A stretch of DNA of 64,000 nt from Enoplolaimus lenunculus (Eukaryota > Nematoda > Enoplea > Enoplida > Thoracostomopsidae). The translations under genes and the position numbers were made by a program. The notes under the pieces are model-generated. The model did not search any database. It had not been told where the DNA came from and saw only the letters and a program-made list of their open reading frames with translations. The number at the start of each line of letters is the position of its first letter. Within the stretch, counting starts at the first letter, position 1. Of this stretch, positions 46,237 to 57,150 are shown one piece after another. The stretch is from NCBI GenBank assembly GCA_030248215.1, contig JASANG010002726.1:28831-92830 (forward strand), written 5' to 3'.

Positions 46237-46841
46237 CGCTAATGTAAAGAACGGGGGCTGAACAGTATAATAACCATATTCCTAAGCCTAAGCCTAAGCA
46301 ATAAGCACATTCCTAAGCCTAAGCATAAGCGTAAACCAAAGCATAAGAATGAGCATATTCCTATGCCTAAGCCTAAGCCTAAGCGTAAGAATAAGCACAT
46401 TCCTAAGCCTAAGCCTAATCCTAAGCCTAAACCTAGCGTAAGAATGAGCATATTCCTATGCCTAAGCCTAAGCCTAAGCCTAAGCGTAAGAATAAGCACA
46501 TTTCTAAGCCTAAGCCTAAGCCTAAACCTAGCGTAAGAATAAGCACATTCCTAAGCCTAAGCCTAAGCCTAAGCGTAAACCAAAGCGTAAGAATAAGCAT
46601 ATTCCTACGCCTAAGCCTAAGCCTAAACCTAAGCGTAAGAATAAGCACATTCCTAAGCCTAAGCCTAAGCCTAAACCTAAGCGTAAGAATGAGCATATTC
46701 ATAAGCCTAAGCCTAAGCCTAAACCTAAGCGTAAGAATGAGCATATTCCTAAGCCTAAGCCTAAGCCAAGCAAAAAATAAGTCTAAAGCTTGAACTCTAA
46801 TCCCACAGAAAAACGTACCGCCACTGACCCTCACATGCGTC
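46237..46841. mobile_element. TTAGGC-core MITE, class A1, longest core (605 bp)
   Basis: Ends CGCTAATGTAAAGAACGGGG and CCACTGACCCTCACATGCGTC are inverted copies of each other, with GGCC worn in both. Flanks aaaaatga (46229-46236) and aaagatga (46842-46849) are a 7/8 target duplication. The core has about ten blocks of (CCTAAG)2-5, CGTAAG and AAT(A/G)AGCA(T/C)ATTC, so the block of about 40-60 bp has itself been amplified. Confidence 0.9.
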
Positions 46842-46849
46842 AAAGATGA

Positions 46850-47183
46850 TATATTTTTCTGTCGATCAGAAGGGTCAGGGCTCGGAATTGCTCGAGGCCA
46901 TTCCTAAAACTAAAATTCAGGCAGTCTCGTAGATTTAAAATCGGTACAATTTGTCAGTTGAATGGGTTCTTGTCGAATAACTTTTGCGAGTGAAACGTTT
47001 CGGTAAGGCGCACGTTTATAAACTTAAACTCCTTAAAAAAATTTAGTTTGAATCTTTTGGCTTCTAACACATGGCTGTTAGGCCGAACAGCCAGGTTGGG
47101 GCGCTAGACACCGCCCTGCTACTATTTCAATTGAGGTATGTTGATCTTTACCAGGTGTTTTAAAAAGTTGTGTATGAAATCGC
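46850..47183. other. Intergenic, no gene seen
   Basis: No features beyond short ORFs. Confidence 0.4.
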
Positions 47184-47382
47184 GGCCAATCTAAAGAACA
47201 GGGGCGAAACAGTATTATAAGCATGTTCTTAAGCCTAAGCCTAAGCCGAAGCCTAAGCGTAAGAATGAGTTTATGGCTAAGCCAAAGCCTAAGCATAAGC
47301 CAACTAAAAATTAGTTTAAAGCTTAAGCTTACTCTATTCTAGTCACACAGAAAAACGTTCCGCTCCTGATCTTTACATGACC
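47184..47382. mobile_element. TTAGGC-core MITE, class A1
   Basis: Left end GGCCAATCTAAAGAACAGGG, right end CTGATCTTTACATGACC. Flanks gaaatcgc (47176-47183) and gaattcgc (47383-47390) are a 7/8 target duplication. Confidence 0.9.
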
Positions 47383-47506
47383 GAATTCGCATATTGTACT
47401 AAGTATTTGAAGATTGGCAATGAATATTGTTAACGCGATTTCAAATCAAATACTTCAGCATATCAATATTGTAAAACTTATTTACTATTTAAATTATTTA
47501 CAACTA

Positions 47507-47942
47507 CTGTAGAGACCCGAATAAAAGGGTGGCAATAAGAAGGGTTCCCATTTTGAGTCCCTGCTAATAAGAGTCCTTATCCCTAATCAGAGTCCGTAAT
47601 TAGATAGAGTCTCTAAACCCTGATTAGAGTCCATAAATGTCAATTATCCCAAAATTGTAGTGCATAAATGACTCCAGCACCAAATGCAGTTGAGTTCGAA
47701 AGTTTACAGCATACGTAGTTTGAAAACTACATTCCGAACTATATACTTGCATTATCGCTATAGCTTTTGATGCAAGGCAAATATACGTTTAATTAAACGG
47801 ATAGTTGAAATACCAAATACAGATCAGTAACGAAAGGCGGGCTAAAAATAAATAACATTCCGTAACCGAACAACAAGGATGTACCCACTGGAGAGACCAA
47901 ATAAATATTACTCTCCCCTCTTATTCGGATCACTCACTACAG
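47507..47942. mobile_element. Family E MITE, complete, TA on both sides
   Basis: CTGTAGAGACCCGAATAAAA to CTTATTCGGATCACTCACTACAG with TA at 47505-47506 and 47943-47944. Same interior order as 9345-9781. Confidence 0.85.
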
Positions 47943-48057
47943 TAATACGCGTAAAAATAGTTCCACGTGTTTCCATAACGAAAACAGGAACTGACACTGA
48001 TTTTTACTGGAAACGGAATGCGTTATACTTTACTGTGCTGTATGCCACTGCGCGCCA

Positions 48058-48180
48058 CTGCACGCTGCCGCAAGCAGCCGCGCATCGCCGCACGCAGCCG
48101 CGCATCGCCGCACGCAGCCGCGCATCGCCGCACGCAGCCGCGCATCGCCGCACGCAGTCGAGCATCGCCGCACACCGCTA
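48058..48180. repeat. 20-bp GC-rich minisatellite, about six units
   Basis: Unit CGCATCGCCGCACGCAGCCG, with changed units at both edges. It stands out in base composition from the surrounding AT-rich DNA. Confidence 0.9.
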
Positions 48181-48192
48181 CACGTTGCTACC

Positions 48193-48455
48193 AAAACTAT
48201 AGGCAAAATCTATTTAATGGCGTGCCACAATTTTTAATAAACGCGTGCCACACAGGCGCGCGGCGAGTATAGCGCAACCGATACGATTGCGCTATACTTT
48301 ATTGCGCCATACGCCGCCGCATGCCGCTATGAGTGGCTAAAGAAAAATATAAGCAAAATCTATTTATATAATGGCGTACCACAATTTTTAATAAACAAAT
48401 TATCTCGTGCCGCTAGCGGCAAGAGTATAGCACAATCGTTATACTTCTATTTAGA
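48193..48455. repeat. Direct duplication of about 150 bp
   Basis: GCAAAATCTATTTA, ATGGCGTGCCACAATTTTTA and AGTATAGCGCAACCGATACG occur at 48203-48280 and again, slightly changed, at 48353-48445. Together with the adjoining array this looks like one GC-patterned duplicated block. Confidence 0.65.
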
Positions 48456-49040
48456 ACAGTTTGAAATATTTCCCGTAACGATCAGCCCTTAGAATAGTTT
48501 AGCAACAATTCATTGTTTTATACCATTATTTAATTGTATTTATCTAAAAATGTGTTTGGGGATAAAAAGTTTACCGGTTTGAGTGACGGTTAATAGCCGA
48601 AACACAGGTTTTCTCATGCCGGGGTCTTTTGTGTTAAAGCACTGCTCAGGCTGAAGTAAATTTTCCTGGTTAAAATATGAAAAACTCTTGTTAAATTTGC
48701 AAAGATTATGAAATTAATGACTTGACATCATTTTAATATTTGGTCTTTGGTCGATATACCTTCCAGGCATATATAAATTAACCAAAAAAATGGTAACTAT
48801 ACGACCGGTTTCCTTATACTTGATATTATGACGCGATTGAAAAACATTTATATTAAACATATTGTGAATAGTAATTTTTGAATATAAGGCATTTATGTTT
48901 TCTGAACCATTTAAAACATGAATTTCTGAGCTGTTTAAGACCACCTCTGTCTGAAATACAAGACGCTAACGTCTTGAAAAATTAACAAAGTAGAAGTGTT
49001 GAAATTTCAAGCCAAGTGATTTTGTGTGTGTGAACTAACC
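48456..49040. repeat. Unassigned sequence ending in a family J-like right end
   Basis: From about 48840, AGGCATTTATGTTTTCTGAAC, ATTTCTGAGCTGTTTA and TGAAATTTCAAGCCAAGTG parallel 15390-15545. Before that, nothing is recognised. Confidence 0.4.
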
Positions 49041-49690
49041 GGTAATAGTGTGTAGCTTTTCGCTCGCGTCGCTCCCGAATTTTTCTTCAAATGGTGTTCA
49101 CGTAACGAACCATTCGATCTGGCCCAGTTACCCACTCGGCCAAAAATTTAGGGAACCTAAATGCAGACTTTAACATTGCTCACATAGCCAAGTCGGAAAG
49201 CGTGACCAATCCCATATTTCTTGCCAAAAAATTTGATTGGTCACTGCTAAAGAGGTCTAAAATTAACTTTTAGGTGGAAACCCAAGGTACTGACCTGACA
49301 GGCTGCGCCCCCCCAATCCAAATTTCTCGGTACGCCACTGCGGTTACAAAGCCCGGCGACATTTACACGTGTCAATTGTGTTGGCAGAAAAATAAAACCA
49401 GTTGAAATTTATATACTTCAATATCCATTTACCGTTTCCGTTATTTCGATCACTATCCGTGTTTGGTTTCGTTATTTTTACTATCTGTTTACACCCTGTT
49501 AAAAATATAATAATACGGGACAGGTGGTGGTTTATAATGAAAAAGAATTCGTTTTTACTTCTTCATTTCAATTTCATATTCGCATTGAATATCAGCTGTT
49601 CTGACATAACATTCCAACGCTAACAAAGTCGTGCAGGTACCCGCTAGTTAATCAAGCATGTAGTTCTGAGCCACCTTATCAGGCCCGTCG
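49041..49690. other. Intergenic, no gene seen
   Basis: Short ORFs only. A CTTTTCGCTCGCGTCGCTC patch near 49055 resembles family L. Confidence 0.4.
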
Positions 49691-49692
49691 CC

Positions 49693-50028
49693 TGCTCCAG
49701 TGGCGGATCCAGGATCTCAAAATGGGGGGGGGGCAAAATTTCACAGGTAATAAACTTACTTTTGACCCATACACACACCACGAACTATTGTCACAAAATT
49801 GCTATATAATTTTTGTCGAGATGGTGTTGAGGGCGGGCCACGGCCGGGGTGAGCCCCCCATGGATCCGCCATTGGCCTGTTCACTTTGCTAGTGGGGCTA
49901 AAACCTTTTCAGGAGGGGCACTCAAGGGCTTCAATGAGTTTACAAGTAAGTTGAAAATTTTTTAGGGGGGAGGTTTTTCGGGGGGGGGGGCTTCAGCCCC
50001 CCTCTGCTCCCCCCTTGGCTACGGGCCC
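49693..50028. mobile_element. hAT-like MITE followed by a family F MITE
   Basis: 49693-49876 has ends CCAGTGGCGGATCCAGG and CCATGGATCCGCCATTGG, the classic hAT-type terminus. 49877-50028 is family F, from TGTTCACTTTGCTAGTGGGG to CCTTGGCTACGGGCCC, with long G and C runs. Confidence 0.65.
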
Positions 50029-50555
50029 ATAGTAGCTTCCGGTTGTGTTTTCGAAGACTGATTTTTGCGATCTTTGGTTTTGCAATATTACCCACATCAG
50101 TCCAGTTGCTGAATATGCTAAGAATGAGACGTGGAACATATTTCATGACAGCAATGCGAGAAAGTCACACGACCTACACATGCGGAGTTAAAATTTTCTA
50201 CGGGGGTAGAAAATGTTTTTCAGTGTTAAAAAGAGCTCACCGCTGTGCAACTCTTTAGTGTCTAGTCAGTCTATTTAGCTTTAAACTTTGCTCTAAAATG
50301 CAATTTCAAAAGTTTAAATCGGCTCTTGTGAACGGCTGTATAGTTTTCCGTTTTTCAAGTTTTTAAAATTGTTGGATTAGCGTCAGCCAAATCTTCATTG
50401 TGTTTTTCTTAAGATTTTAATTAGTGTCGTTTGTCTAGAATCAAGCCGTCTGAGCAGACACGGGTTACACTCGGTGTACGTACGATATATAGTAGTTGGA
50501 GACAACTTTTGCTTGGGTACACTTGTATCTTTGTTTAGCAATTTATCACTTCAAC
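50029..50555. other. Intergenic, no gene seen
   Basis: No repeat ends and no coding run with recognisable features. Confidence 0.4.
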
Positions 50556-50765
50556 AAGCTTTAGGCTTAGTCTTAGGCTTAGGCTTAGGCTTAGGTTTAG
50601 GCTTTAGGCTTACGCTTAGGCTTAGGCTTAGTATTAAGACTAGGCATAGGTTAAGGCTTAGGCTTAAACTTAGGCTTAGGCATAGGCTTAGGCTTAGGCT
50701 TAGGCTTAGACGTAGTCTTAGGCTTAGGCATAGGCTTAGGCTTAGGTTTAGGTTTATATGCTTAT
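50556..50765. repeat. Free (TTAGGC)n tract without MITE ends
   Basis: About 200 bp of TTAGGC with TTACGC, ATAGGC and TTAGAC variants. Neither class A nor class B ends are visible within 150 bp on either side. ORFs here merely translate the hexamer. Confidence 0.85.
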
Positions 50766-50961
50766 GTTTAAGTTTCCACATGGACACGAAGGCCCACTAA
50801 ATAATTAAGTAGTGTGGTTTATGAAACAAAACTGCAATGTTATTGCAAAAGAAGTACATTTAAAATAGTGGATTCGTTCTTAGGGTGTGCAAGTTAAGCA
50901 TTAAGCAAAAACTTTATAACTGATCACAGTTCACCGCTTTTGTAAAGTATTATTCTCACTA

Positions 50962-51316
50962 AGACGCACGTTTGACTCTGGCGGAGTCAAATCTGACTCA
51001 GTTTGTGTAGTCCCGTAGAGCCTATTTGGAAGAGAGCCAATTTGATTGACCATTCTTTGCGGTGTAGTATGCAATTGATTAGACGAAATATACTAGCATC
51101 AAAGCGGTATAGACTGCAAAAAATTGTAAGTCAAATTGAGTCTCTCAGACTCTACGGCACTACACAAACTGAGACAAATTCAACTCCGCCAGAGTCACAC
51201 GTACGGTTCAGCGAGCCGAATTTGACTCTCTGGCGGAGTCAAATATGACTCAGTTTCTATAGTTCCATAAAGCCTAATTCGGAGAGAGTCAATTTGATTC
51301 ACCATTTTTTGCAGTG
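50962..51316. mobile_element. PalC right half followed by a complete PalC
   Basis: 50962-51064 is a right arm only (GCACGTTTGACTCTGGCGG to ATTCTTTGCGGTG). 51112-51316 is a full palindrome (GACTGCAAAAAATTGTAAG to CACCATTTTTTGCAGTG, then TA). Confidence 0.75.
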
Positions 51317-51707
51317 TAGCTTATGTTAAATCTAAAGCAAAGTTTTAGTCCGACCATCACAAGTCTGTCGAACATGGATTAAAAGCAACATTTTGTATTA
51401 ATATTTTAAATAAAATTGGGTTTGGCTTCTCGCTCGCGAACGTTTTTTTGCTCACTTTTACTCATACAGCACTCGTCTGTCGGAAATTTCTGGATCACCC
51501 AATGGTCGGAGTAAAAATTGCGCTGATCGGTTTTTGTAATTGAAACCGGAACGTTTTGGTTAATAATTTTCGGTTTCTTAATTATTCAACGATTGGTTGC
51601 GGTTTTTTATTTTCCACACCGACTATAAATACAGATTTAGACTCTCGATTTACACTAATTTATCATTTCTAAGCTTGTATTTTAAATATGTAAACGAAAT
51701 AGGTTCA
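51317..51707. other. Intergenic, no gene seen
   Basis: A short family L-like patch (GGCTTCTCGCTCGCGAACG) near 51424; otherwise nothing. Confidence 0.4.
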
Positions 51708-51879
51708 GGCCCGTAGCCAGCTCATCTTTCTAGGGAGGGGGGGGGGCGAAAATGTTTCACAAGGGGCATTCAAGGGTTTTCAATGACTTACAAGCAAGAT
51801 TGAAAATCTTCTAGGTGGGCGAAAATTTTTCTGGGGGAGGGGGTGAGCCCACCCTGACCCCTCCCCTTGGCAACGGGCC
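51708..51879. mobile_element. Family F MITE with flanking direct repeat
   Basis: Left end GGCCCGTAGCCAGCTCATC, right end CCTTGGCAACGGGCC, inverted. The 10-mer aataggttca lies immediately left and, after two bases, right of the element. Confidence 0.85.
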
Positions 51880-52494
51880 CGAATAGGTTCAAATGGTACG
51901 CTTGCTATCGCGAGATGCTACTAGCTATGTCTTTGTTTACGGCCAGTGTTCTTATTCGGGTTCTCGTGACGGCGTCCGTGTTCCATTTCGCCACAGACAG
52001 ACGCGGGTATGTCACAATTTTTATATATATCAGGCGCATTAATAGTCAAGATTTCATTTTCGGAGGGTACATATATACAGTGTGACCTTACTAGTTTTTT
52101 TTCTGCGAGTTAGCCAAGCAAATTTTAAATAGTCTAGCAACAATTTACAGCAAGCTTATATTCTCTATCCGGTAAATATTAATTTAGTGTTGTTTGTCAC
52201 GATATTTTCCAAGGAGCATAATAGGGTTCGTCCGAATCACACCCTTGTCTGTGGTTCCTGTTTTTTTGTTACGCATGGACGCACGGGCTGCTAATAGACC
52301 CGCTTCATTCTAAAAATGAGTCTATACGACGCTGTATATAGTTTTTTGTTTTGTTGTCGCAGAAGACTTTACCTACACAGGGCTACGCGACTTTGCTCAA
52401 ATGAAAGCTTTTATAATCCTTTAAGCTTTACATAAACATATTTTCGTTGCAGATCGCAAAACTGTTTTATTGTTTTTAATATTATTATTATTTC
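51880..52494. other. Intergenic, no gene seen
   Basis: A 72-residue ORF at 51867-52085 starts inside the MITE; no domain is recognised. Confidence 0.4.
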
Positions 52495-52678
52495 GGTCAA
52501 TGTGACTTTAAGAGGCGTAACAGTAGATCAAGCGTATTCCTAAGCCTAAGCCTACTAAGCGTTGCAAGAATGTGTTCCTAAGCCTAAACCTAAGCAGAAA
52601 CATGTAAAATCTAGAATCTAAAATTACTCTTTTATAGATCCACCAGTAACTTGGACGCCCCTTAAAGTAACATGGGCG
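52495..52678. mobile_element. TTAGGC-core MITE, class B
   Basis: Left end GGTCAATGTGACTTTAAGAG, right end CCCCTTAAAGTAACATGGGC. Flanks attatttc and ttaatttc agree at 6 of 8. Confidence 0.85.
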
Positions 52679-53670
52679 TTAATTTCTGAGATTATTAAGG
52701 TTAAAAAAAATAAACTAAATTAAATTTTAACCTCATTTGTGCAATTTTTGACAATATTTTTAGGGTATCAATTTGCTGGCTAAAATGCAGCAACGGGTTG
52801 TCGTGGGTATAAAAGTTTGCAATAAAGAACCATAGATTTACGTACCCGCCCCAATATGGTTTTGATGTCTGAACGACTTGGATTCATTGAACATTTTGAG
52901 CTGGAAACTTTTCGGACAATACTGACGGCAAAAATACGTTTTAAGTGTGTTTTCCAGCTGTATACCAGCTTGAAAAATGTTAATTTTTAGCGGAATTAAT
53001 AGTCAAATGTCAAGCTTAAGCGTCAGTTCAGCAAAGCAAGCTACATTTTAGCCTTGAAACAAACGTTGTTTTAGCCAAAAATAAACCCTAATTTACCACC
53101 GAATTTTCTATTTGATGACACAAACCAGGTCAAGATTATTATATCTTGCCAACCTTGCGGACAAATATTGTCAGGTGTTGAAATTGTAAACAACTCTGTT
53201 TAATACCTACCCTGTTTAGTGTATAAACGCTAGAGACAGCTTCAGTTTCAGTTTGGCTTATTTTTTTTGACAGATGCTTGTTATTTTGCTTTAGGCAACA
53301 ACGGTTATTGCGTTCGCAATGCTCTGTTTTTAATATCGATTAGAGAATTTATTTTCGCTGTGTTTACCAACTATTCTTGCGATTGAAAAATAAGTATATT
53401 TCCATTAATAATTAAATGGTTAATATTTTCGAAATTTGCCAAAATTTATTGCTGTCACACAGTGACGGAGACCTTAACGCAGAACAAAGCAAAAACAATG
53501 GTTCAGACCGTTGAAATATGTAGCGGACACGGGAATTCGTAACAAACTTTACTAAATCTAGAAAACAACGATTAACGGTCATGACGGTCGAAAAAAAGTT
53601 TTCGCATATTCTTCGAAACAAGTACGTTCTGTCCAAAAGAACGAATTTAAAGATTTGTTGCGTGTCGTGG
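52679..53670. other. Intergenic, no gene seen
   Basis: Unique-looking AT-rich sequence; a 110-residue minus-strand ORF (53412-53744) overlaps a family E end and is not convincing. Confidence 0.45.
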
Positions 53671-53671
53671 G

Positions 53672-53770
53672 TAGCCCAAAAATAAATAACAGTCCGTATC
53701 CGAATAACAGGTGGTACCTTATAAAGGAACCAAATAAATATCATTTTCTTTCTTATTCAGGTCACTCTAG
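53672..53770. mobile_element. Family E MITE, right end only
   Basis: AATAAATAACAGTCCGTATCC to CTTATTCAGGTCACTCTAG, followed by TA. Confidence 0.75.
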
Positions 53771-54344
53771 TATGTTCGTTATTGAATTTTAAATACGTAA
53801 GAAAATTTTACATTATTATAAGAAGTGGGTATAAGTTTGTTCTTGTTTCTACATCAGGGTACGAAAATTGCGAACAAAATGCATCAAATACAGTCTATTA
53901 CTAGGTATCGAATAGAATTTTAACTTTCAAATCTATATATCAAAGCTAGAACGCATCACATACGTCGTGTTTTGGGTCACTTTCCAGCATTACTTTGTTT
54001 ACAATAATTTCACAGGAAAAGCACGTGATTGTTCTCTGAAAAGAAAATTTGCATGCAAATTTTTGTGCATTCGCTAACTTTTGCGCATTACTCACAAAGC
54101 TGACACATTAGTGTATATTATTGTTTAAAACTAAACTTTTTACCTAAGATATCCACCACAAAACTAGTGAACAAATGATTCACTATGAGCATAAGAAACG
54201 AAATCTCAGGTATTTACATAGCGAAAAAAAACGAAAATGAACACCAATTTCTATCGGAAACAGAACCGGATATCCGGTAACTCCCTGATGATTATTCTCC
54301 CGAAAACAGTTGGTGTAGTACCAACTGGTATAAATTATAATGAC
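53771..54344. other. Intergenic with a diverged copy of the 82-bp unit
   Basis: 53933-54012 (ATATCAAAGCTAGAACGCAT, ATACGTCGTGTTTTGGGTC, TTACTTTGTTTACAAT) parallels the triplicated unit at 24954-25205. Confidence 0.45.
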
Positions 54345-54346
54345 TG

Positions 54347-54690
54347 GGTTTCTGAAATCCTACTTAAGTACGACTGAGTACTTAAGTACGTCCTATTAAG
54401 TAATTACTTAACCACTTTGTCGTTTTTAAAAGCGTGCATAAGTTAAGTATATATACTTAAGGCGTTGATTAAATTTGTTATATTACGGATTAACAGTTCA
54501 GGCATATTAAGTCAGGTCTAAATAAAATTGTAGACTCATGATGCCATATCAATATAAAGCAAAACTATTACTCTCTTGTTATGACAATGGCTTACAAAAG
54601 TTAAGTGTTTACTTAAGTTGGCGACTTAAGTAATTACTTAAAGTATAACTTAAATAAATACTTAAGTAAGATTTCAGAAACGCAACCAAT
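54347..54690. mobile_element. Family O MITE (TACTTAAGTA-rich)
   Basis: GGTTTCTGAAATCCTACTTAA at the left is mirrored by TTAAGTAAGATTTCAGAAACG at the right. The arms repeat ACTTAAGTA and AAGTAATTACTTAA. Flanks aatgactg and aatgtcta agree at 6 of 8. A worn second copy ends at 56712. Confidence 0.65.
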
Positions 54691-54969
54691 GTCTATTATG
54701 TACAATATTCAACGCCGGCATATCACTGCTATCAGTATCACAATTTGGAATTCAATACATTTTTTAAGCTTGAGGGAATCAGCGATGGTACTATAACTTT
54801 GATATTGGGTTGATATCTTGGTCCATTTAATAGCCCTCAGCACCATTTAGCGATAAGTTTTCAAGCTGACCAACTCTGACGAGTGCAGTTGTTATAATTT
54901 GTAATCGCAGGGTAAATTAAATACAAAAATGTACTGACACTCATCATATGCTCATTCGGAAATTATAAC

Positions 54970-55022
54970 GCTTATCACGATCTGGTAATAGGCGCTACAC
55001 GCAATTGAGGATAGCATACGGG
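54970..55022. mobile_element. Family H right-end fragment
   Basis: TATCACGATCTGGTAATAGGCG, then CAATTGAGGATAGCATACGGGCC. Confidence 0.5.
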
Positions 55023-55194
55023 CCTAACCACACGTCAAACAGGCCTTAAATCCAGGTACTAGCCTATAATTTACAAGGTATTTTGACGGGATTAATATAC
55101 GGCCTTCAGGCTGCGCTAAAAGGTTTCTACAGTAACCAAACTTTGTTATCGACCCAAAGCACCCCATTCTGTGCACCCTCTGACTCTCAGGGTT

Positions 55195-55290
55195 GTTTTT
55201 TCCGGAAAAAATTTTAAGACCGGAAAAAAATGATTTTTTTCCATTTTTTCCGGAAAAAAAATGGAAAAAATGGAAAAAATTCATTCTTTC
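55195..55290. repeat. Low-complexity TTTTTCCGG/AAAAAATGG patch
   Basis: TTTTTCCGGAAAAAA-type words in both orientations that can fold into hairpins. Confidence 0.6.
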
Positions 55291-55674
55291 AAAGCCTATT
55301 TTGTGTGCCTTCTGACTACGGACTTGATGTCAGAGCATAGAAGTTGTCGGCTCCTGTAAAAAAGAACATTTTCATGTATGATTCAACTTTTCGAATATAC
55401 TGAGTCTTCGACATATTGACTATACATACAGAAGGTTTTGCGTTTCGGCTTTATAGTCTCAAACGTATATGACCTGGTTTGGAGGAACTATATATACATC
55501 ACTAGCGTTTAATTAATTAACCACAGTTTGCAGTATTGATTCCATTCGGTTCGTTTTGAACCCAAATGCTCAAAAAACTGGTCACATGAACTATAATTAA
55601 TGGTTTAACATGTGCAAACCGCGAATATGATGTTGATATGACTGTCAATATAGAAAATGATGACGCTATATGAC
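55291..55674. other. Intergenic, no gene seen
   Basis: Nothing recognised. Confidence 0.4.
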
Positions 55675-55812
55675 ATATGTGTATACATATATATGTATAT
55701 ACACATATCTACATATATACATATATACATACATATATATATACATCTGTACGTATATATACACATACATATATATATATATACATGTACGTATATATAT
55801 TGTATAATATAT
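55675..55812. repeat. TA/CA microsatellite
   Basis: About 135 bp of TATATACA and GTATATA repeats; Tyr/Ile-rich ORFs on both strands come from it. Confidence 0.9.
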
Positions 55813-56076
55813 GTTTTGTATTCTACCGCGTAATGGCCGGAAATAATCGCAAGAAAGACACCAGGGCACCCAGAACAGCGTCGATTTCGGATTTTTGCCA
55901 CAAAACCATCTGGTTTTAAAATATTTCTCCGGTTTACTTGTAATCCGAAATTTACCTGTTGAAATGCGATCTCTGGGGGGGAACTAAACCGGGGCTGCGT
56001 CCATGTGATCCGCCAGTGGTAATCATAACTGGGATTGCGTCCAACTTCTTAGGCGATATAGACTTGTTGTGTTTGT

Positions 56077-56326
56077 GGCCCATGTATAGAACAGGGCAGT
56101 AACAGTAGTATAAGTATATTCCTAAGCCTAAGCCTAAGCCTAAGCCAAAGCATATGGATGAGCCTATTCCTAAGCCTAAGCCTAAGCCTAAGCCTAACCC
56201 TAAGCCTAAGCATATGGATGAGCCTATTCCTAAGCCTAAGCCTAATCAAAAAATTAGTCTAAAGCTTACACTGACTCTATTATAGCGCCTACGGAAAACG
56301 ATCCGGCCCTGGCGTGTACATGGGCC
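56077..56326. mobile_element. TTAGGC-core MITE, class A2, exact target duplication
   Basis: Left end GGCCCATGTATAGAACAGGG, right end GGCCCTGGCGTGTACATGGGCC. The 8-mer gtgtttgt is present exactly at 56069-56076 and 56327-56334. Probably among the younger copies here. Confidence 0.95.
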
Positions 56327-56369
56327 GTGTTTGTTTAGGGTATCATAACAAATAGTCTAATTGCTGACA

Positions 56370-56712
56370 TTGGCTGAGATTCTAAACCGATACTTAACTA
56401 CGACTTCTTACATAAAAACGTGCTATGCTAAGCATTTAATTAGTTAATAATTACTGTTTCTAAAAGCAATTACTTATAAATTAAGTAAATACTTAAGTCT
56501 CAAATTTGATGCGTTAGAGACTACCAGCTTAGATGTTTTTATCTAAGTACACTGAGATTGGATGCTGACCACGCCTGTTTGACATAAAAAAGCTGTCTTG
56601 TTATAACACTGGTTCACTATTGACATTTTTCGTTTTTGCTAAGTCGGCGACGTAAGTAATTACTTAAGGATAAAACAATGTAAATACTTAAGTAAGATTT
56701 CAAAAACCAATG
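56370..56712. mobile_element. Family O MITE, worn
   Basis: Right end AAATACTTAAGTAAGATTTC matches 54690; AAGTAATTACTTAA and GGCGACGTAAGTAATTAC inside. The left end is weak. Confidence 0.5.
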
Positions 56713-56854
56713 CCATTAAAAATACTAACTTGGGTATTCGTGGGCTACGTGAGTCACACGTGTCAATCACTCGTTGTTCATGTTCGGGTAACACGTCATC
56801 ACCGATTTTTTCCGTGAGAAATGGTTCCAAAAATTTTTTTACTCAATGTGTTTA

Positions 56855-57150
56855 CTGTATTGACCCGAATAAGAGGGGGAGGGGTAAAAAAAGGGGGTTC
56901 CCATTGTGAGTCCGAATTAATTGGAGTCCGTATCAAAATAAGTGTCCGTAAGCGGATAGAGTCTCTAAACCCTAATTAGAGTCCATAAATGTCAATTAAA
57001 CCTAATTGTAGCGCAAAGATGACTCCAGGACCAAATAACTTGAGTTGGCTGATATTTTTTGGCCTCTCCAGATGGAACCGCCGTTGTTATTCGGTTACGG
57101 ACTGTTATTTATTTTTAACCCACGCTCCGCCGCCCTTCGTTACTGATATA
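56855..57150. mobile_element. Family E MITE with an inverted right half
   Basis: CTGTATTGACCCGAATAAGA starts a normal left half, which after GACTCCAGGACCAAATAA switches to GGCTGATATTTTTTGGCC and CGGTTACGGACTG, the right half read backwards, and ends at CCGCCCTTCGTTACTGAT. Confidence 0.7.

Noticed and set aside
50556-50765. Window lies at a telomere
   Set aside because: The hexamer occurs in many short interstitial blocks bounded by transposon ends and in both orientations, not as a terminal array.
55605-55919. Tyr/Ile-rich ORFs
   Set aside because: Reading of a TA/CA microsatellite.
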